Positions 14,820 through 24,512 are shown, numbered from the stretch's first letter. The stretch is DNA of 28,307 nt from Butyrivibrio sp. (GCF_015056685.1 NZ_SVFW01000049.1:1-28307); one strand, 5' to 3'. The notes: generated by a model from the sequence alone, not told the origin. Program-made: numbers and translations.

Positions 14820-15398
14820 ATGAGTGAAGTAAAGGATTATAAACCCTCTATAGAGGAATTAAAGAAGGAACTTAAGAGGGAAAACAGTAAAAAGGAATAT
14901 CGTACAGTACTTAGAAATACGCTTTTTGTAGTAGTAGTAGTTGCTGCTTTGGCAGTACTTATTTCGAGCTTTTTTATCACCGTTCTTAAGATAAGCGGTG
15001 ATTCAATGACTCCGACACTTGATACAGGTCAGATAGTCATAGCCCAGAACAGTTCGGGCTTTGAACCGGGAGAACTTATAGCATTCTATTATAACAACAA
15101 AGTCCTGGTAAAAAGAGTAATCGGGTCACCTGGAGACTGGATAAATATTGACAGTGACGGAAATGTTTCTGTTAACGGGGAGGTTCTTGACGAAGGTTAT
15201 ATTACTGACAAAAGTCTTGAACCAACAGATATTACATTTCCGTATCAGGTGCCTGAAAACAGGTATTTTGTGTTGGGGGATCATAGAAGTGCATCGATAG
15301 ATTCAAGAAGTAGCGTGGTGGGATGCGTTACTAAGGAACAGCTTATTGGGAAAGTGATATTTAGGGTTTATCCATTTAATGTATTTGGAGGACTTTGA
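14820..15398 (+). CDS. signal peptidase I of the pilus locus
   Basis: A 192-aa type I signal peptidase. A cytoplasmic N-terminus (about 34 residues, Lys/Glu-rich) precedes one membrane helix (about 35-56). The catalytic Ser lies in SGDSMTPTL (S62), the catalytic Lys in VKRVIGSPGDW (K98), and the late box is LGDHRSASIDSR. Dedicated signal peptidases are frequent in sortase-pilus clusters, where they may process the pilins or assist assembly. It starts 13 nt after the coiled-coil gene and ends 39 nt before the adhesin gene, so it is co-transcribed with both. It differs clearly from the copy at 1745. Confidence 0.93.
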   Translation: MSEVKDYKPSIEELKKELKRENSKKEYRTVLRNTLFVVVVVAALAVLISSFFITVLKISGDSMTPTLDTGQIVIAQNSSGFEPGELIAFYYNNKVLVKRVIGSPGDWINIDSDGNVSVNGEVLDEGYITDKSLEPTDITFPYQVPENRYFVLGDHRSASIDSRSSVVGCVTKEQLIGKVIFRVYPFNVFGGL

Positions 15399-15437
15399 TA
15401 CCGGTAACTTTTATTTGGCTTCGATTGAGGTAAAAAA

Positions 15438-18400
15438 ATGCGAGGGGAAACTGAAAATCGCGCTGAAAAGTACATAAGAAATCACAAGAACCGAAAAAAG
15501 TGGTTGGCGTTTGTTCTTTGTCTTTCTCTTTTTACAGGGACGGCTACGCTTTATGGGCTTAATAAGCCTGCTACTGCAATGACTGAAGAAGGTGCAGGGC
15601 AGGTTGGACTTGTTATGGAAACGGCTGATAATGAGTTCGAGCAGGGGCTTATAGAGCAGATGCAAGAAGTTGAGGAAAATGGGGAAGCTTCTGTATCTGT
15701 AGATGAAGAAGGAACATCCAAGGAAGCATCTGATGAAGAGTCACAAAAAGCTATGGATGAGACAGGTGCGGACTCAGAGTCTGACAAAGAAAATCAGAAT
15801 GCAGAAAATGAAACTGAGAATGGTGCTGCAAGTTCGGAAAAAAGCAGCGAATCTTCAAGCGCAAGTTCATCAGAGGATGAGTCGGGCGTTTCTTCAAGTG
15901 CAGGTTCATCAGAGAATGAATCAGGCGTATCTTCAAGTGCTTCATCAGCATCTACTGTTAAGGAATCCGCAAGTGAGGCATCAGGAGTTGCTTCTTCAGG
16001 AAGCTCTTTGGATGCTGAAAAGGCAACATTAGATATTCCTGAGTCTGTAGATCTTTTGGAATACGTCACAGAGACGATCATTGAGCGTAAAAATGCTGAT
16101 GGTGAGTGGGAAGTTATTGACAAGGATGATATAAAGCCTGCTGATAAGCTTAGGATAACCTTTAATTATGTTCTTCCAAAAGAGGCGGTTGTAAGTGATG
16201 ATATCCATCTTGAAATTCCTGAAGAGTTTGGAACTGCGGAGACTGATGCTGCAGAACTTGATGATGGCAAGGGAAGCTATGAGGTCACTGAAGATAACCA
16301 GCTGATCATACAGTATAGTGATGAAGTAAAAGAAGAAATAATTAATGAAGCCGGTGAGATTGAAGAAGAAAATAGTGATGAAGCTACTTCTCTGATAGGG
16401 AGAATAGATAGTTTTTTTGACCTTTTTTCACTTACAGCATATGCAGCTGACAGTACATCCGGATCAGCAACTGTATACACAACAGTAGCAGGAATGACTA
16501 TCACTGGTGTTACTTTAGTTAAAAATCCTGATGAAAAAGGCAGTGGAAGTTCAAAAACATACAGCGGCGGAACACCCATAAGCAGCGGTGCAGAAGTAAC
16601 TACAGGTGACAAGCTGTATTTTACCATTGATTATAATCTTGCCAAGAATACAGTAAGTGCAGAAAAACCAACAATTACTTATAATCTTGCTGAACATGGG
16701 ATAGAAGTCTATGAAGCAATATCAGGTATGGTTTATAACTCAGAAAATGAAGCTGTTGGTACATTTGCAATTGAAAAAAGCGGCCTTGTGACTATCACCT
16801 ATTATCCTGAGTTCGCTGCCAAGAACAGTACTCAGGAAATCGAAGGCGATTTTTATTTTGTCGCAATGGCAAATGCCAATAGTGATAGTGAAAAGACATA
16901 TAAAGAGTATGTTTTTGATGATAACTTAAAAATATACATCTATATTGTAAAAGGCGATAGCTATGACCTGACACTTGAGAAAAAAGCTTCAAGTTATGAT
17001 GAAACAAATAAAACTATAGATTATACAATTGTTATCTCATCCAATAATGGAACAGGTACTTCAGGCATTACTCTTACGGATGTCCTGACTGTATATAACA
17101 ATAGTTTGACTGATAAGAATCTGAATTCCGGATTGACGAGTGATATCAATCTGAAAAACCAGCTGAAGAAGATTAAGATAACAAAGAGTGATGGCACTAA
17201 TATAGCTTCCGGAAATACAGTAAGTGTTGGAACTGATGGAACAGCCACAATCAGTCTCCCTGATCTTGGTAAAGGTGAGAGCTATACAATCACATATACA
17301 TTTAAAGTGCCGGATTCTGTATCCGGTTCAGATGTATCTGTAAAAGTAAACAACAATGCTAAGGCTGTTTTTGATGAGGATAAAAGTAGGTCGTATACGG
17401 TAGAAACTGATATTAACGGCAATGTTCCCAATATCGATAAGTATGGAACAGCAGATACAGCCAATAAGACTGTTACCTGGACTATCAGGCTTAATTCTCT
17501 GGGGAATAACTTAAATGGCTATACACTAAAAGACTTTGTTCATACATTGGCTGAAAATGGTTGGGAAGATGTCTCAACACCTTACGTTGGAAAAATAAAG
17601 GTTTCCAGTGTTTCAACGCCAAGTGGTAAAACGGCCTCTTTAAAAGTTGGCCAAGAAATTAGTCTTGATGAAAATGGATATACGTTTACATCGGATGATT
17701 ATAGTACATATGAGTTTACGTACACCTATACATACACTGTTTTTGATCTCGAATGGGGGAGCCTTGTCAATGAAGCGAGTATCACCAAGGAATTGAATGG
17801 TGAAACCTATGGAGATGACAAGAAAGCAAGCGTATATACAGGTGACAATACAAAGGTAGTAGAGAAAAAAGCTGACGGTATAGATAGTGCAACAGATGAT
17901 GCGTCCACAGTACTTGTTAAATGGAACGTTACAATACATGCTCCAATAAAATGTAATGATGGTGATAACAATTCTGAGTACTGGTCGTTTACAGATGCTA
18001 TTCAGGATAGTAATGAGTATCTATCAGAGTCTCAGCTGTCAGACCTTGAGTCTGCTATAAGACAGGCTGGATATAACGGAAGCTTATCTGTAGAGAAGGG
18101 CGAAAGAGTAACTGTCGGAGGAGTATCAGGATATAAGGGCTTTGTAATCAGATTCTATTCAGACCTTACAACTGATCTGGAATTTACATACAATACAACA
18201 GGCTACATAGGAAATGGCAATAATACTACATCCTTTACGAATTATGCATATGTGAGAAGTCAAAGCTATTCTTCTACAGATACACAAAATTATGAACCGA
18301 TAATTGCCAAATACGATGGAAAAGGTACGCATTCTGATTCAGCTTATGATTATTATTCTGAAGATCTTTTGGAATCCGGAATACTTACCTGGCGTATTAA

Positions 18401-20633
18401 GATAAATATTCCTGAGATTTGCAATTATGAAACTCTTACGGCAACAGATACATTGCCTGGTGGAGTGAGCCTTATAGACAGTTATACATATAAGGAAACT
18501 GACTATTACGGACTTGAGATAGCAGATAATGACAGCTTCAACGGAGCAGTAGCTTTTTCAGGTGGAAGTGCAACGTATTTAAATACTTCTTTCTATGAGA
18601 GCATAGATGGTCAAAATGTCAAAGTTACATTTAGCCCTTCTAATCTGCAAGGGAAAACGCTTTACCTCAGAGTAAGAGCAAAGATTGATGATCCTGACTG
18701 GACAAGTGCTACAAATGGCATTAGGACATTTGCAAACAGCGTATCCTTGAAAAATGAAGGTGGAAATGAACTGGGCGGCGATTCACAGACTCAGAATATC
18801 ACCAAGACAGAGACTGCTCTGAAAAAAACATCAAACAGTAACTTAATTGATGCAAAAGATACAATTGAGTACACGCTGGAAGTTAATGAAAATGCCGCTG
18901 ACTTATTGGAAGGCAGTGATGAGCTTACACTCACTGATACATTGCGGGCCAAGTCACAGTCTTCATTTGGAGCAACACTTGTTGCGGGACATATAAAAGT
19001 TTATGAAGTTATAACTGATTCCGCAGGAAATGAAACATTGTCGGAGCTTTCTACTGATGAGTATTCATATTCTGTGGGAAGTTATGAGACAAAGGCTTCT
19101 TATTGGGATAATTCAGGGCAGGACGATGGATATTATCTTTATAACACTATTGAATTCAAGATTCCTGATAAAAAGCATCTGCGAATAGTGTATAGGTATA
19201 CCTTCAATAGTGATAGTTCCGGTCAGGTGTCGATTATAGTAAGTAATAAGGCTACTTTAAAAGGCATTGCGGAAGACAAAGGCTCGTCTGAAACTGAAAA
19301 AACTATCACATTGGAAGAGGCTGGAGCAAAAGCTAATGTTCATGGAATCAACATCTATAAGGTTGATAATGAAAACAATGCAATTGTCTTAGGCGGAGCA
19401 GAATTTGCCCTCTATAAATGGACAGGATCTTCGTGGCAGAGAATCATATATGATTCCTCATCAGCGACATGGAAAGATTCAGCAGATAATGCAGCTTCGG
19501 AATACATATCAGGAGAAGATGGCCTGGTAGCTTTGCAGCACCTTACCTATAATCAGGCATACAAGCTGGTAGAGACTAAGGCACCTAAAGGATATCTTTT
19601 AAAGACTACTCCGCTGTATTTCTATATGCCATCTGCAGATACTAAGACTTATTCAATGAACCTACCTTCAGGAAATGAGTACACTGGCGGAAACGAAATA
19701 GTAGCTATAAGCCAGGGAACGGATTATAACTTTACTAATACCAAGACTACTACGTCAATCACTATAAATAAGTATTGGGAAAATGAAGATGAGACCATGC
19801 CTGATAGTATTACTGTTAAGCTTGGAAGAAGACTTGGAAGTGAAACAACAGAAAATAGTGAAACATATCATACATTGAATATAGACCATCGAAATGCTCA
19901 AAATACTATACAGGAATACATTGGATTTCCTTCAGTTTTAGATGGCTCAAAGGTGGTATTTTACGCAAAACTATTTAGTAATGGGAATTGGACTGATGAG
20001 GGGAATAGCGTGACGATTAACGATATTATCATCGAACCTGATTCTAGAATTTCTGTTAGCTCTTCGATTACCACAGATGAAGGATTGACTTTGAGTAGTG
20101 GAGTATATGAGCGGTATGAAGTATCGATTAATAGCGATATTACAATAGTTATAAAAGATTGCAATCAAGCATATTCATATAATGTTCCTTACTATTTACA
20201 GCGTGTTTCGTCATCAATTGGAGTTGAAAACGAGAAAACTTTAAATGAAGATTATCCGAATTTCATGACCCTGACCCTTACCAAGTCAGGCAAATGGACA
20301 ACGACAATTGATAATCTGGAAAGATATTATTACGTATATGATGATGACGGAAATATAATCGACAGATACTTATGGCTCTACTACGTTTCGGAAGTAAACA
20401 ATGTGTATTACACAGCAGAATATACTGATGAATGTAAGACCGGTATCAATTCGGGAACTTTAGAGTTTACCAATAAGCGTAATGAGCTTGTTCCAGCTAC
20501 CTTGCCAGAAACAGGAGGCATAGGTGAAAGAACTGTTGAAATGGCAGGATTTGGACTCGTATTGATTTCCCTTGCGGGAATGGCATTAACATTTACGAGG
20601 CGAAAGAAAAAGGCCCATTTTGGGAGCAGTTAA
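15438..20633 (+). CDS. giant LPETG-anchored adhesin, probable pilus tip protein
   Basis: A 1731-aa surface protein with GAGGT 6-7 nt before the ATG. An extended signal peptide (about 1-47: basic N-region with NHKNRKKW, hydrophobic core, end KPATA-M) leads to an acidic region and a Ser-rich stalk (about 120-205). A head section follows (about 205-500). Then come about five tandem beta domains starting near residues 512, 664, 804, 953 and 1118, each with a Lys near its start and an 'LTD.L/ATDTL' strand, resembling DUF11/isopeptide adhesin repeats. A SpaA-like domain (about 1298-1410) has the E-box YKLVETKAPKGY, and a CnaB-like domain (about 1437-1680) is next. The sorting signal LPETG is at 1689-1693, with a membrane helix and an Arg/Lys tail. 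As the first and largest pilin gene it is likely the tip adhesin. Confidence 0.9.
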   Translation: MRGETENRAEKYIRNHKNRKKWLAFVLCLSLFTGTATLYGLNKPATAMTEEGAGQVGLVMETADNEFEQGLIEQMQEVEENGEASVSVDEEGTSKEASDEESQKAMDETGADSESDKENQNAENETENGAASSEKSSESSSASSSEDESGVSSSAGSSENESGVSSSASSASTVKESASEASGVASSGSSLDAEKATLDIPESVDLLEYVTETIIERKNADGEWEVIDKDDIKPADKLRITFNYVLPKEAVVSDDIHLEIPEEFGTAETDAAELDDGKGSYEVTEDNQLIIQYSDEVKEEIINEAGEIEEENSDEATSLIGRIDSFFDLFSLTAYAADSTSGSATVYTTVAGMTITGVTLVKNPDEKGSGSSKTYSGGTPISSGAEVTTGDKLYFTIDYNLAKNTVSAEKPTITYNLAEHGIEVYEAISGMVYNSENEAVGTFAIEKSGLVTITYYPEFAAKNSTQEIEGDFYFVAMANANSDSEKTYKEYVFDDNLKIYIYIVKGDSYDLTLEKKASSYDETNKTIDYTIVISSNNGTGTSGITLTDVLTVYNNSLTDKNLNSGLTSDINLKNQLKKIKITKSDGTNIASGNTVSVGTDGTATISLPDLGKGESYTITYTFKVPDSVSGSDVSVKVNNNAKAVFDEDKSRSYTVETDINGNVPNIDKYGTADTANKTVTWTIRLNSLGNNLNGYTLKDFVHTLAENGWEDVSTPYVGKIKVSSVSTPSGKTASLKVGQEISLDENGYTFTSDDYSTYEFTYTYTYTVFDLEWGSLVNEASITKELNGETYGDDKKASVYTGDNTKVVEKKADGIDSATDDASTVLVKWNVTIHAPIKCNDGDNNSEYWSFTDAIQDSNEYLSESQLSDLESAIRQAGYNGSLSVEKGERVTVGGVSGYKGFVIRFYSDLTTDLEFTYNTTGYIGNGNNTTSFTNYAYVRSQSYSSTDTQNYEPIIAKYDGKGTHSDSAYDYYSEDLLESGILTWRIKINIPEICNYETLTATDTLPGGVSLIDSYTYKETDYYGLEIADNDSFNGAVAFSGGSATYLNTSFYESIDGQNVKVTFSPSNLQGKTLYLRVRAKIDDPDWTSATNGIRTFANSVSLKNEGGNELGGDSQTQNITKTETALKKTSNSNLIDAKDTIEYTLEVNENAADLLEGSDELTLTDTLRAKSQSSFGATLVAGHIKVYEVITDSAGNETLSELSTDEYSYSVGSYETKASYWDNSGQDDGYYLYNTIEFKIPDKKHLRIVYRYTFNSDSSGQVSIIVSNKATLKGIAEDKGSSETEKTITLEEAGAKANVHGINIYKVDNENNAIVLGGAEFALYKWTGSSWQRIIYDSSSATWKDSADNAASEYISGEDGLVALQHLTYNQAYKLVETKAPKGYLLKTTPLYFYMPSADTKTYSMNLPSGNEYTGGNEIVAISQGTDYNFTNTKTTTSITINKYWENEDETMPDSITVKLGRRLGSETTENSETYHTLNIDHRNAQNTIQEYIGFPSVLDGSKVVFYAKLFSNGNWTDEGNSVTINDIIIEPDSRISVSSSITTDEGLTLSSGVYERYEVSINSDITIVIKDCNQAYSYNVPYYLQRVSSSIGVENEKTLNEDYPNFMTLTLTKSGKWTTTIDNLERYYYVYDDDGNIIDRYLWLYYVSEVNNVYYTAEYTDECKTGINSGTLEFTNKRNELVPATLPETGGIGERTVEMAGFGLVLISLAGMALTFTRRKKKAHFGSS
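15852..15948 (+). repeat. 39-nt tandem coding repeats in the Ser-rich stalk
   Basis: Two 39-nt units (15852-15890 and 15891-15929) and a partial third encode SSSASSSEDESGV, SSSAGSSENESGV and SSSASSA. The copies differ at several positions, so the array has drifted. Units of this kind expand and contract easily. Confidence 0.75.
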
Positions 20634-20722
20634 TGGTTTTTGATGCGAAAGCATTTTAAACAAGTGCCATTGGCACAAAATACATATAAGAAATAACACA
20701 AGATTCAAAGGAGAGGACACAA

Positions 20723-22231
20723 ATGAAAGGACTAAAGAAACTACTAACAGGCGTGCTGGCAGCGACAATGATCATGAGTGCAAGCATCAGCGTATGCGCA
20801 GCTGAAACAATTACTGTTGCTGAAGGAGTTACAGGAGATGCTTCAATCACAGTAAGCAACACACATAAGAATGAAACTTATAAAATTTATAAGGTCTTTG
20901 ATGCTACAACAGATGGAACTAACATAAGTTATAAGCTTGTAGCAGGAAAGAAGGAAGCTCCAGCTGGATTTGTGGTTGATACAGCAGGAAATGTTCTTTA
21001 CACAAAAAATACGAATCTTAAGGAAGGAGAAAAACCAGAAACAGCGCTTTCAGCAGAAGATATTGCAGCTATCAAGGCTTATGTTACAGATGCTGATCTA
21101 GTTGCAACAGTAGTTGAAGATGAAGATGGATCTTTTACAGTTAAGGGTCTCCCTTACGGATACTATTTCATTCAGACAACAACTGGTGCTATTGTAACAG
21201 TAGATAGCACAAATCCTAATGCAGAAGTAGCTGATAAGAACGGAACAACAACTACAGATAAGAAGGTTGAAGAAGATTCAACAGAAAACTTCGGTGACAA
21301 GGACGATGCTGATATCGGACAGACTGTAAACTTCAAGAGTACAATAACTGTACAGCCTGGTGTTACAGGACTTAAGTTTGAAGATGAAATGACAAAATCT
21401 CTTGACCTTGTTAATGGTTCTGTAACAGTTGATACCTTAACAGAGGGCCAGTATACAGTTAATTATGTTGACAGTCAGCATTTCAACATTACATTTACAG
21501 ATTCTGCTATCGAAGCACTTGCTAAAGATACTGTTATTACAATTACTTACAGCGCAGTACTTAATAAAGATGCTATTGTTGGAATTCCGACAGGTGATGG
21601 TTCAAACGCTTGGGGAAAGGGTAATGACAACAGATCTCGCATAACATACGACAATCATCCAGATTTAGGGTGGGATTGGACAAGAACATACACATACAAG
21701 CTTGATGTTGTTAAGGAAGATGGCAATGGAACAAAGCTTGCAGGAGCAGAGTTTGAACTTTCTTTAAATCAGGAAAAGGCAGATCCTATAGCTGTTGTAG
21801 ATCTTGGAAATGGTAAGTACAGAGTTGCTACAGCAAGTGATGAGACAACTACAACAACTCTTGTTACACCATCCGATGAAACTTATAAGGGTCTTATAGA
21901 GATCACAGGTCTTGATGCTGATCAGTACAAGCTTACAGAGACAAAGGCTCCTGAGGGATATAACCTCCTTACAGCACCTAAAACATTCACAATTACATCT
22001 GAGACAACAAAAGATGCTCAGGGGGATGACAATGGACATCAGGCAAAAAACTCAGTTGTATATACAAGTGGTGAAGATACATTTACAGCACTTACAGTTA
22101 TAAACACAGCTGGTTCAATTCTTCCTTCAACAGGTGGAATGGGTACAACTATTTTCTATGTACTTGGTGTTGTACTTATAGTTGCAGGGGCTGCGTACTT
22201 TATCGTTCGCAGAAAGCAGAACGCTGAATAA
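20723..22231 (+). CDS. major pilin (SpaA/FimA-type fimbrial isopeptide protein, LPSTG)
   Basis: A 502-aa backbone pilin. The ribosome site is very strong (GGAGAGG, 6 nt). The signal peptide is about 1-26 (cleavage near VCA-A). An N-terminal domain (about 28-170) follows, then a middle domain beginning TTTTDKKVEED, where K180 or K181 is the probable pilin Lys joined by sortase. It continues with ADIGQTVNF and a beta-rich core, then a CnaB-type domain with TYKLDVVKED at its start and the E-box YKLTETKAPEGY (402-413). The sorting signal LPSTG is at 467-471, with a membrane helix and RRK tail. The classic WxxxVxVYPK pilin motif is absent. It has the strongest start site in the operon, as expected for the major subunit. 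Confidence 0.93.
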   Translation: MKGLKKLLTGVLAATMIMSASISVCAAETITVAEGVTGDASITVSNTHKNETYKIYKVFDATTDGTNISYKLVAGKKEAPAGFVVDTAGNVLYTKNTNLKEGEKPETALSAEDIAAIKAYVTDADLVATVVEDEDGSFTVKGLPYGYYFIQTTTGAIVTVDSTNPNAEVADKNGTTTTDKKVEEDSTENFGDKDDADIGQTVNFKSTITVQPGVTGLKFEDEMTKSLDLVNGSVTVDTLTEGQYTVNYVDSQHFNITFTDSAIEALAKDTVITITYSAVLNKDAIVGIPTGDGSNAWGKGNDNRSRITYDNHPDLGWDWTRTYTYKLDVVKEDGNGTKLAGAEFELSLNQEKADPIAVVDLGNGKYRVATASDETTTTTLVTPSDETYKGLIEITGLDADQYKLTETKAPEGYNLLTAPKTFTITSETTKDAQGDDNGHQAKNSVVYTSGEDTFTALTVINTAGSILPSTGGMGTTIFYVLGVVLIVAGAAYFIVRRKQNAE

Positions 22232-22280
22232 TTTACGGGTATGAAAAAGTTTATATATATTTGAATCTTGTTGGTTTCAG

Positions 22281-22310
22281 TCTTCAGGGGGAATGGATTC
22301 CCCCTGAAGA
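22281..22310 (+). promoter_or_regulatory. perfect 13-bp hairpin between major pilin and sortase genes
   Basis: TCTTCAGGGGGAA (22281-22293), loop TGGA, TTCCCCCTGAAGA (22298-22310). It is followed by an A-run, not a T-run, on both reading directions, so it is not an intrinsic terminator. In an operon it could protect the 3' end of the upstream pilin mRNA after cleavage, or lower ribosome/RNAP passage to the sortase gene. Confidence 0.7.
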
Positions 22311-22340
22311 AAAAAAACAAGTAAATGAGTCAGGTAATAG

Positions 22341-23201
22341 ATGAAAAAAAATAAAGGACTGAAAAGTCAGCTCCCCAACATTATATTTGGGTTGATCTTT
22401 ATAGTGGGTGTTGCGATTTTTCTTTATCCCTCAATAAGTAACTATATCAATACAAAACACCAGAGCAGAGTTGTGGCAAGTTATGATGAAGCACTGGCCA
22501 ATCTTACTACAGAAGATTATTCTTCTTACTGGAAGGCTGCAAAAGAGTTTAATGAGAGACTTGTTAAGGCGCAGTCGAGTTCTTTTTTAACACTGGACGG
22601 TGAACTTAAGGCTAAATACTATGACACCCTTGATCCAACAGGAACGGGAGTTATAGGAACTATAGAAATAGAAAATATTGGAGTGAGACTTCCGATATAT
22701 CACGGAACTGAAGAAACAGTTTTACAGATGGGAATAGGACACCTTGAAGGGTCTTCATTTCCAACAGGTACAAAAAGTACTCATTGTATTTTGTCGGGGC
22801 ATAGAGGACTTCCATCGGCAAAACTTTTTACAGATCTCGATCAGATGATCGTTGGAGATACATTTTTACTACATATCCTGGATCAGACCTTTGCTTATCA
22901 GGTTGATAACATAAGCATAGTTTTACCGGAAGATACCGGAGGACTGGGAATAGTAGATGGAGAAGAATACGTCACGCTGGTGACTTGTACGCCCTACGGT
23001 GTAAATACTCACAGGCTCCTTGTAAGAGCAAAGCGTGTTGATTATAACGAAGAAACAAAACTTATCGTACCGGCAGATGCAACAAGGTACGGAACACTTA
23101 TGATAGCTCCTTTTATTGGAGCGCCTATGCTGCTCATTGCATTTATAGTATTTATGGTAATGACCAGAAAGCCTAAAGCAAAAAAAGCAGCAAAAAATTG
23201 A
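22341..23201 (+). CDS. srtC: class C (pilin-polymerising) sortase
   Basis: A transpeptidase that cleaves the sorting signals and links pilins through Lys side chains. Of 286 aa, one N-terminal membrane helix (about 12-30), an alpha-helical linker (about 45-100), the beta-barrel catalytic domain and a C-terminal membrane helix (about 252-272), the last typical of class C. Catalytic residues are His154 in SGHRGLP, Cys216 in TLVTCTPYG and Arg225 in NTHRLLVRA. The block PIYHGTEE...GIGHLEGSSFPTG is class C-specific. The usual DPF/DPW lid motif is not visible in the linker; the nearest equivalents are FLTLDGE and LDPTGTG. The ribosome site is weak (AGG), in contrast to the pilin. Followed after 9 nt by the base pilin gene. 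Confidence 0.94.
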   Translation: MKKNKGLKSQLPNIIFGLIFIVGVAIFLYPSISNYINTKHQSRVVASYDEALANLTTEDYSSYWKAAKEFNERLVKAQSSSFLTLDGELKAKYYDTLDPTGTGVIGTIEIENIGVRLPIYHGTEETVLQMGIGHLEGSSFPTGTKSTHCILSGHRGLPSAKLFTDLDQMIVGDTFLLHILDQTFAYQVDNISIVLPEDTGGLGIVDGEEYVTLVTCTPYGVNTHRLLVRAKRVDYNEETKLIVPADATRYGTLMIAPFIGAPMLLIAFIVFMVMTRKPKAKKAAKN

Positions 23202-23210
23202 GGTTGAAGG

Positions 23211-24359
23211 ATGAAAAAACTGACACGAAACCTTAACAGAATAGTGATGTTTGTGGCTGTTTTATTATTGATGCTTGGAAGTTTTTCTTTTCCTGTTCAA
23301 GCAAGGAACCTTATCGATATGAGCTGGCAGGATAAGGGACAGATGACTTTGCAGTTTAAATTTGATGACAAGCTCCTTGAAGGCATGGAGGTCGATGCAT
23401 ACCTGGTGGCAGATATCAGTGAAAATGGCGAGTTTACACTGATAGATGAGCTTAAAGATCAGCCTGTGACCAATCTTAATGGCATCACAGATCAGAGTCA
23501 GTGGGATGTAATAATTGATACCATTGAGCCTTACGTATACAGTCATATGAGTGTTACTGCACATGCAGTTTCTGACGTAAATGGAGAAGCGTTTTTTGAT
23601 GGGCTTCACCTGGGACTTTACATGATAAGGACAGAAGCTTTATATGATCCAGTAGAGGCTTGTACCTATGCAGTTGATACTTTTTTGATCTCAGTACCAA
23701 CAACGGATGCAAATGACACCTGGGTTAACCCTGTATACGCACCTGTGTTAAGAGCTAAGTGCTCTCAAGAATATCCAAAGACCTATGAAATAAGAAAGGT
23801 TTGGAAAGATACAGATAATGAGGACAAGCGCCCTCCATATATAAGTGTTGATCTTTACAGAGATGGAGAAAAGGTTCAGACAGTTGAGCTCAGTGCATCA
23901 AATAACTGGTTCTATTCCTGGTCTGATATGGATTACAGGGGTGAGTCAGGAGAGGTTACAGCTCACGATTGGACCATAAAAGAGAATATCAGCAGTGACT
24001 CTCCTTATACGGTAAGTACAAGCGAAAGCTCATATAATGGTGAAAGCAGCAAGGTGATTCTTTTTACTCTGGAAAACACGTATAATGAGCCGGAGACACC
24101 ACCTGAAACTCCACCTGAGACTCCGCCGGAAACACCTGATACGCCAGATGAGGATACACCAACAGAAGACACACCGGAAACACCTGGAATACCTGATCTT
24201 CCGGAAGTTTTAGGAGCTTTTAGAAATCTTCCTGCAGTACTTGGTGCAAGAAGACTTCCACAGACAGGTCAGCTTTGGTGGCCACTTCCTATATTGGTAA
24301 TAGCAGGAGTCCTGTTTATTATCAAGGGAATCAGGGCAAACAGGAAGAATGCCGGTTGA
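23211..24359 (+). CDS. proline-rich LPQTG pilin, probable pilus base/wall anchor
   Basis: A 382-aa exported protein. The signal peptide is about 1-31 (ends VQA-R). An N-terminal beta domain (about 33-190) with a 'GEAFFDGLHLGLYMIRTE' turn resembles minor pilins of FctB/SpaB type. A CnaB domain (about 193-292) starts YEIRKVWKDTD and ends FTLENTYNEP. A proline/glutamate/threonine tail follows (about 293-320, repeated PPET), then LPQTG near 348-352, a membrane helix and a basic end. Proline-rich tails before the sorting signal are characteristic of basal pilins that span the wall. GAGG lies 7 nt before the ATG. Last gene of the operon. Confidence 0.88.
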   Translation: MKKLTRNLNRIVMFVAVLLLMLGSFSFPVQARNLIDMSWQDKGQMTLQFKFDDKLLEGMEVDAYLVADISENGEFTLIDELKDQPVTNLNGITDQSQWDVIIDTIEPYVYSHMSVTAHAVSDVNGEAFFDGLHLGLYMIRTEALYDPVEACTYAVDTFLISVPTTDANDTWVNPVYAPVLRAKCSQEYPKTYEIRKVWKDTDNEDKRPPYISVDLYRDGEKVQTVELSASNNWFYSWSDMDYRGESGEVTAHDWTIKENISSDSPYTVSTSESSYNGESSKVILFTLENTYNEPETPPETPPETPPETPDTPDEDTPTEDTPETPGIPDLPEVLGAFRNLPAVLGARRLPQTGQLWWPLPILVIAGVLFIIKGIRANRKNAG

Positions 24360-24403
24360 CAGATAGAGCAGCCGGATTTAGTATGTGTATGTGATCAATG
24401 TTG

Positions 24404-24440
24404 ATTGCACCTTGTGGTCAGCCACAGGGTGCAATTTTGT
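24404..24440 (+). terminator. intrinsic terminator of the pilus operon
   Basis: A 14-bp stem with one G-U, ATTGCACCTTGTGG (24404-24417) with CCACAGGGTGCAAT (24422-24435), loop TCAG, followed by TTTTG. Confidence 0.9.
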
Positions 24441-24503
24441 ATATTAAAATGTATATTTGTTACTGATCATGTGGTTTTAACAAATGTATAAAAGGCTGAA
24501 GTT

Positions 24504-24512
24504 TGATATAAT
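24504..24512 (+). promoter_or_regulatory. extended -10 promoter
   Basis: TG-A-TATAAT (24504-24512) has a perfect -10 hexamer and extended TG, about 28 bp before the TSCPD gene. No convincing -35 is present. Confidence 0.5.

Noticed and set aside
15703..16032. Long alternative-frame open frame inside the adhesin's Ser-rich region
   Set aside because: It is a frame-shifted reading of the repetitive stalk. The product is an implausible run of Lys, Gln, His and Leu, and it has no ribosome site.
22281..22320. Intrinsic terminator after the major pilin
   Set aside because: The hairpin is followed by A residues rather than T residues on either strand, so it was listed as a hairpin only.
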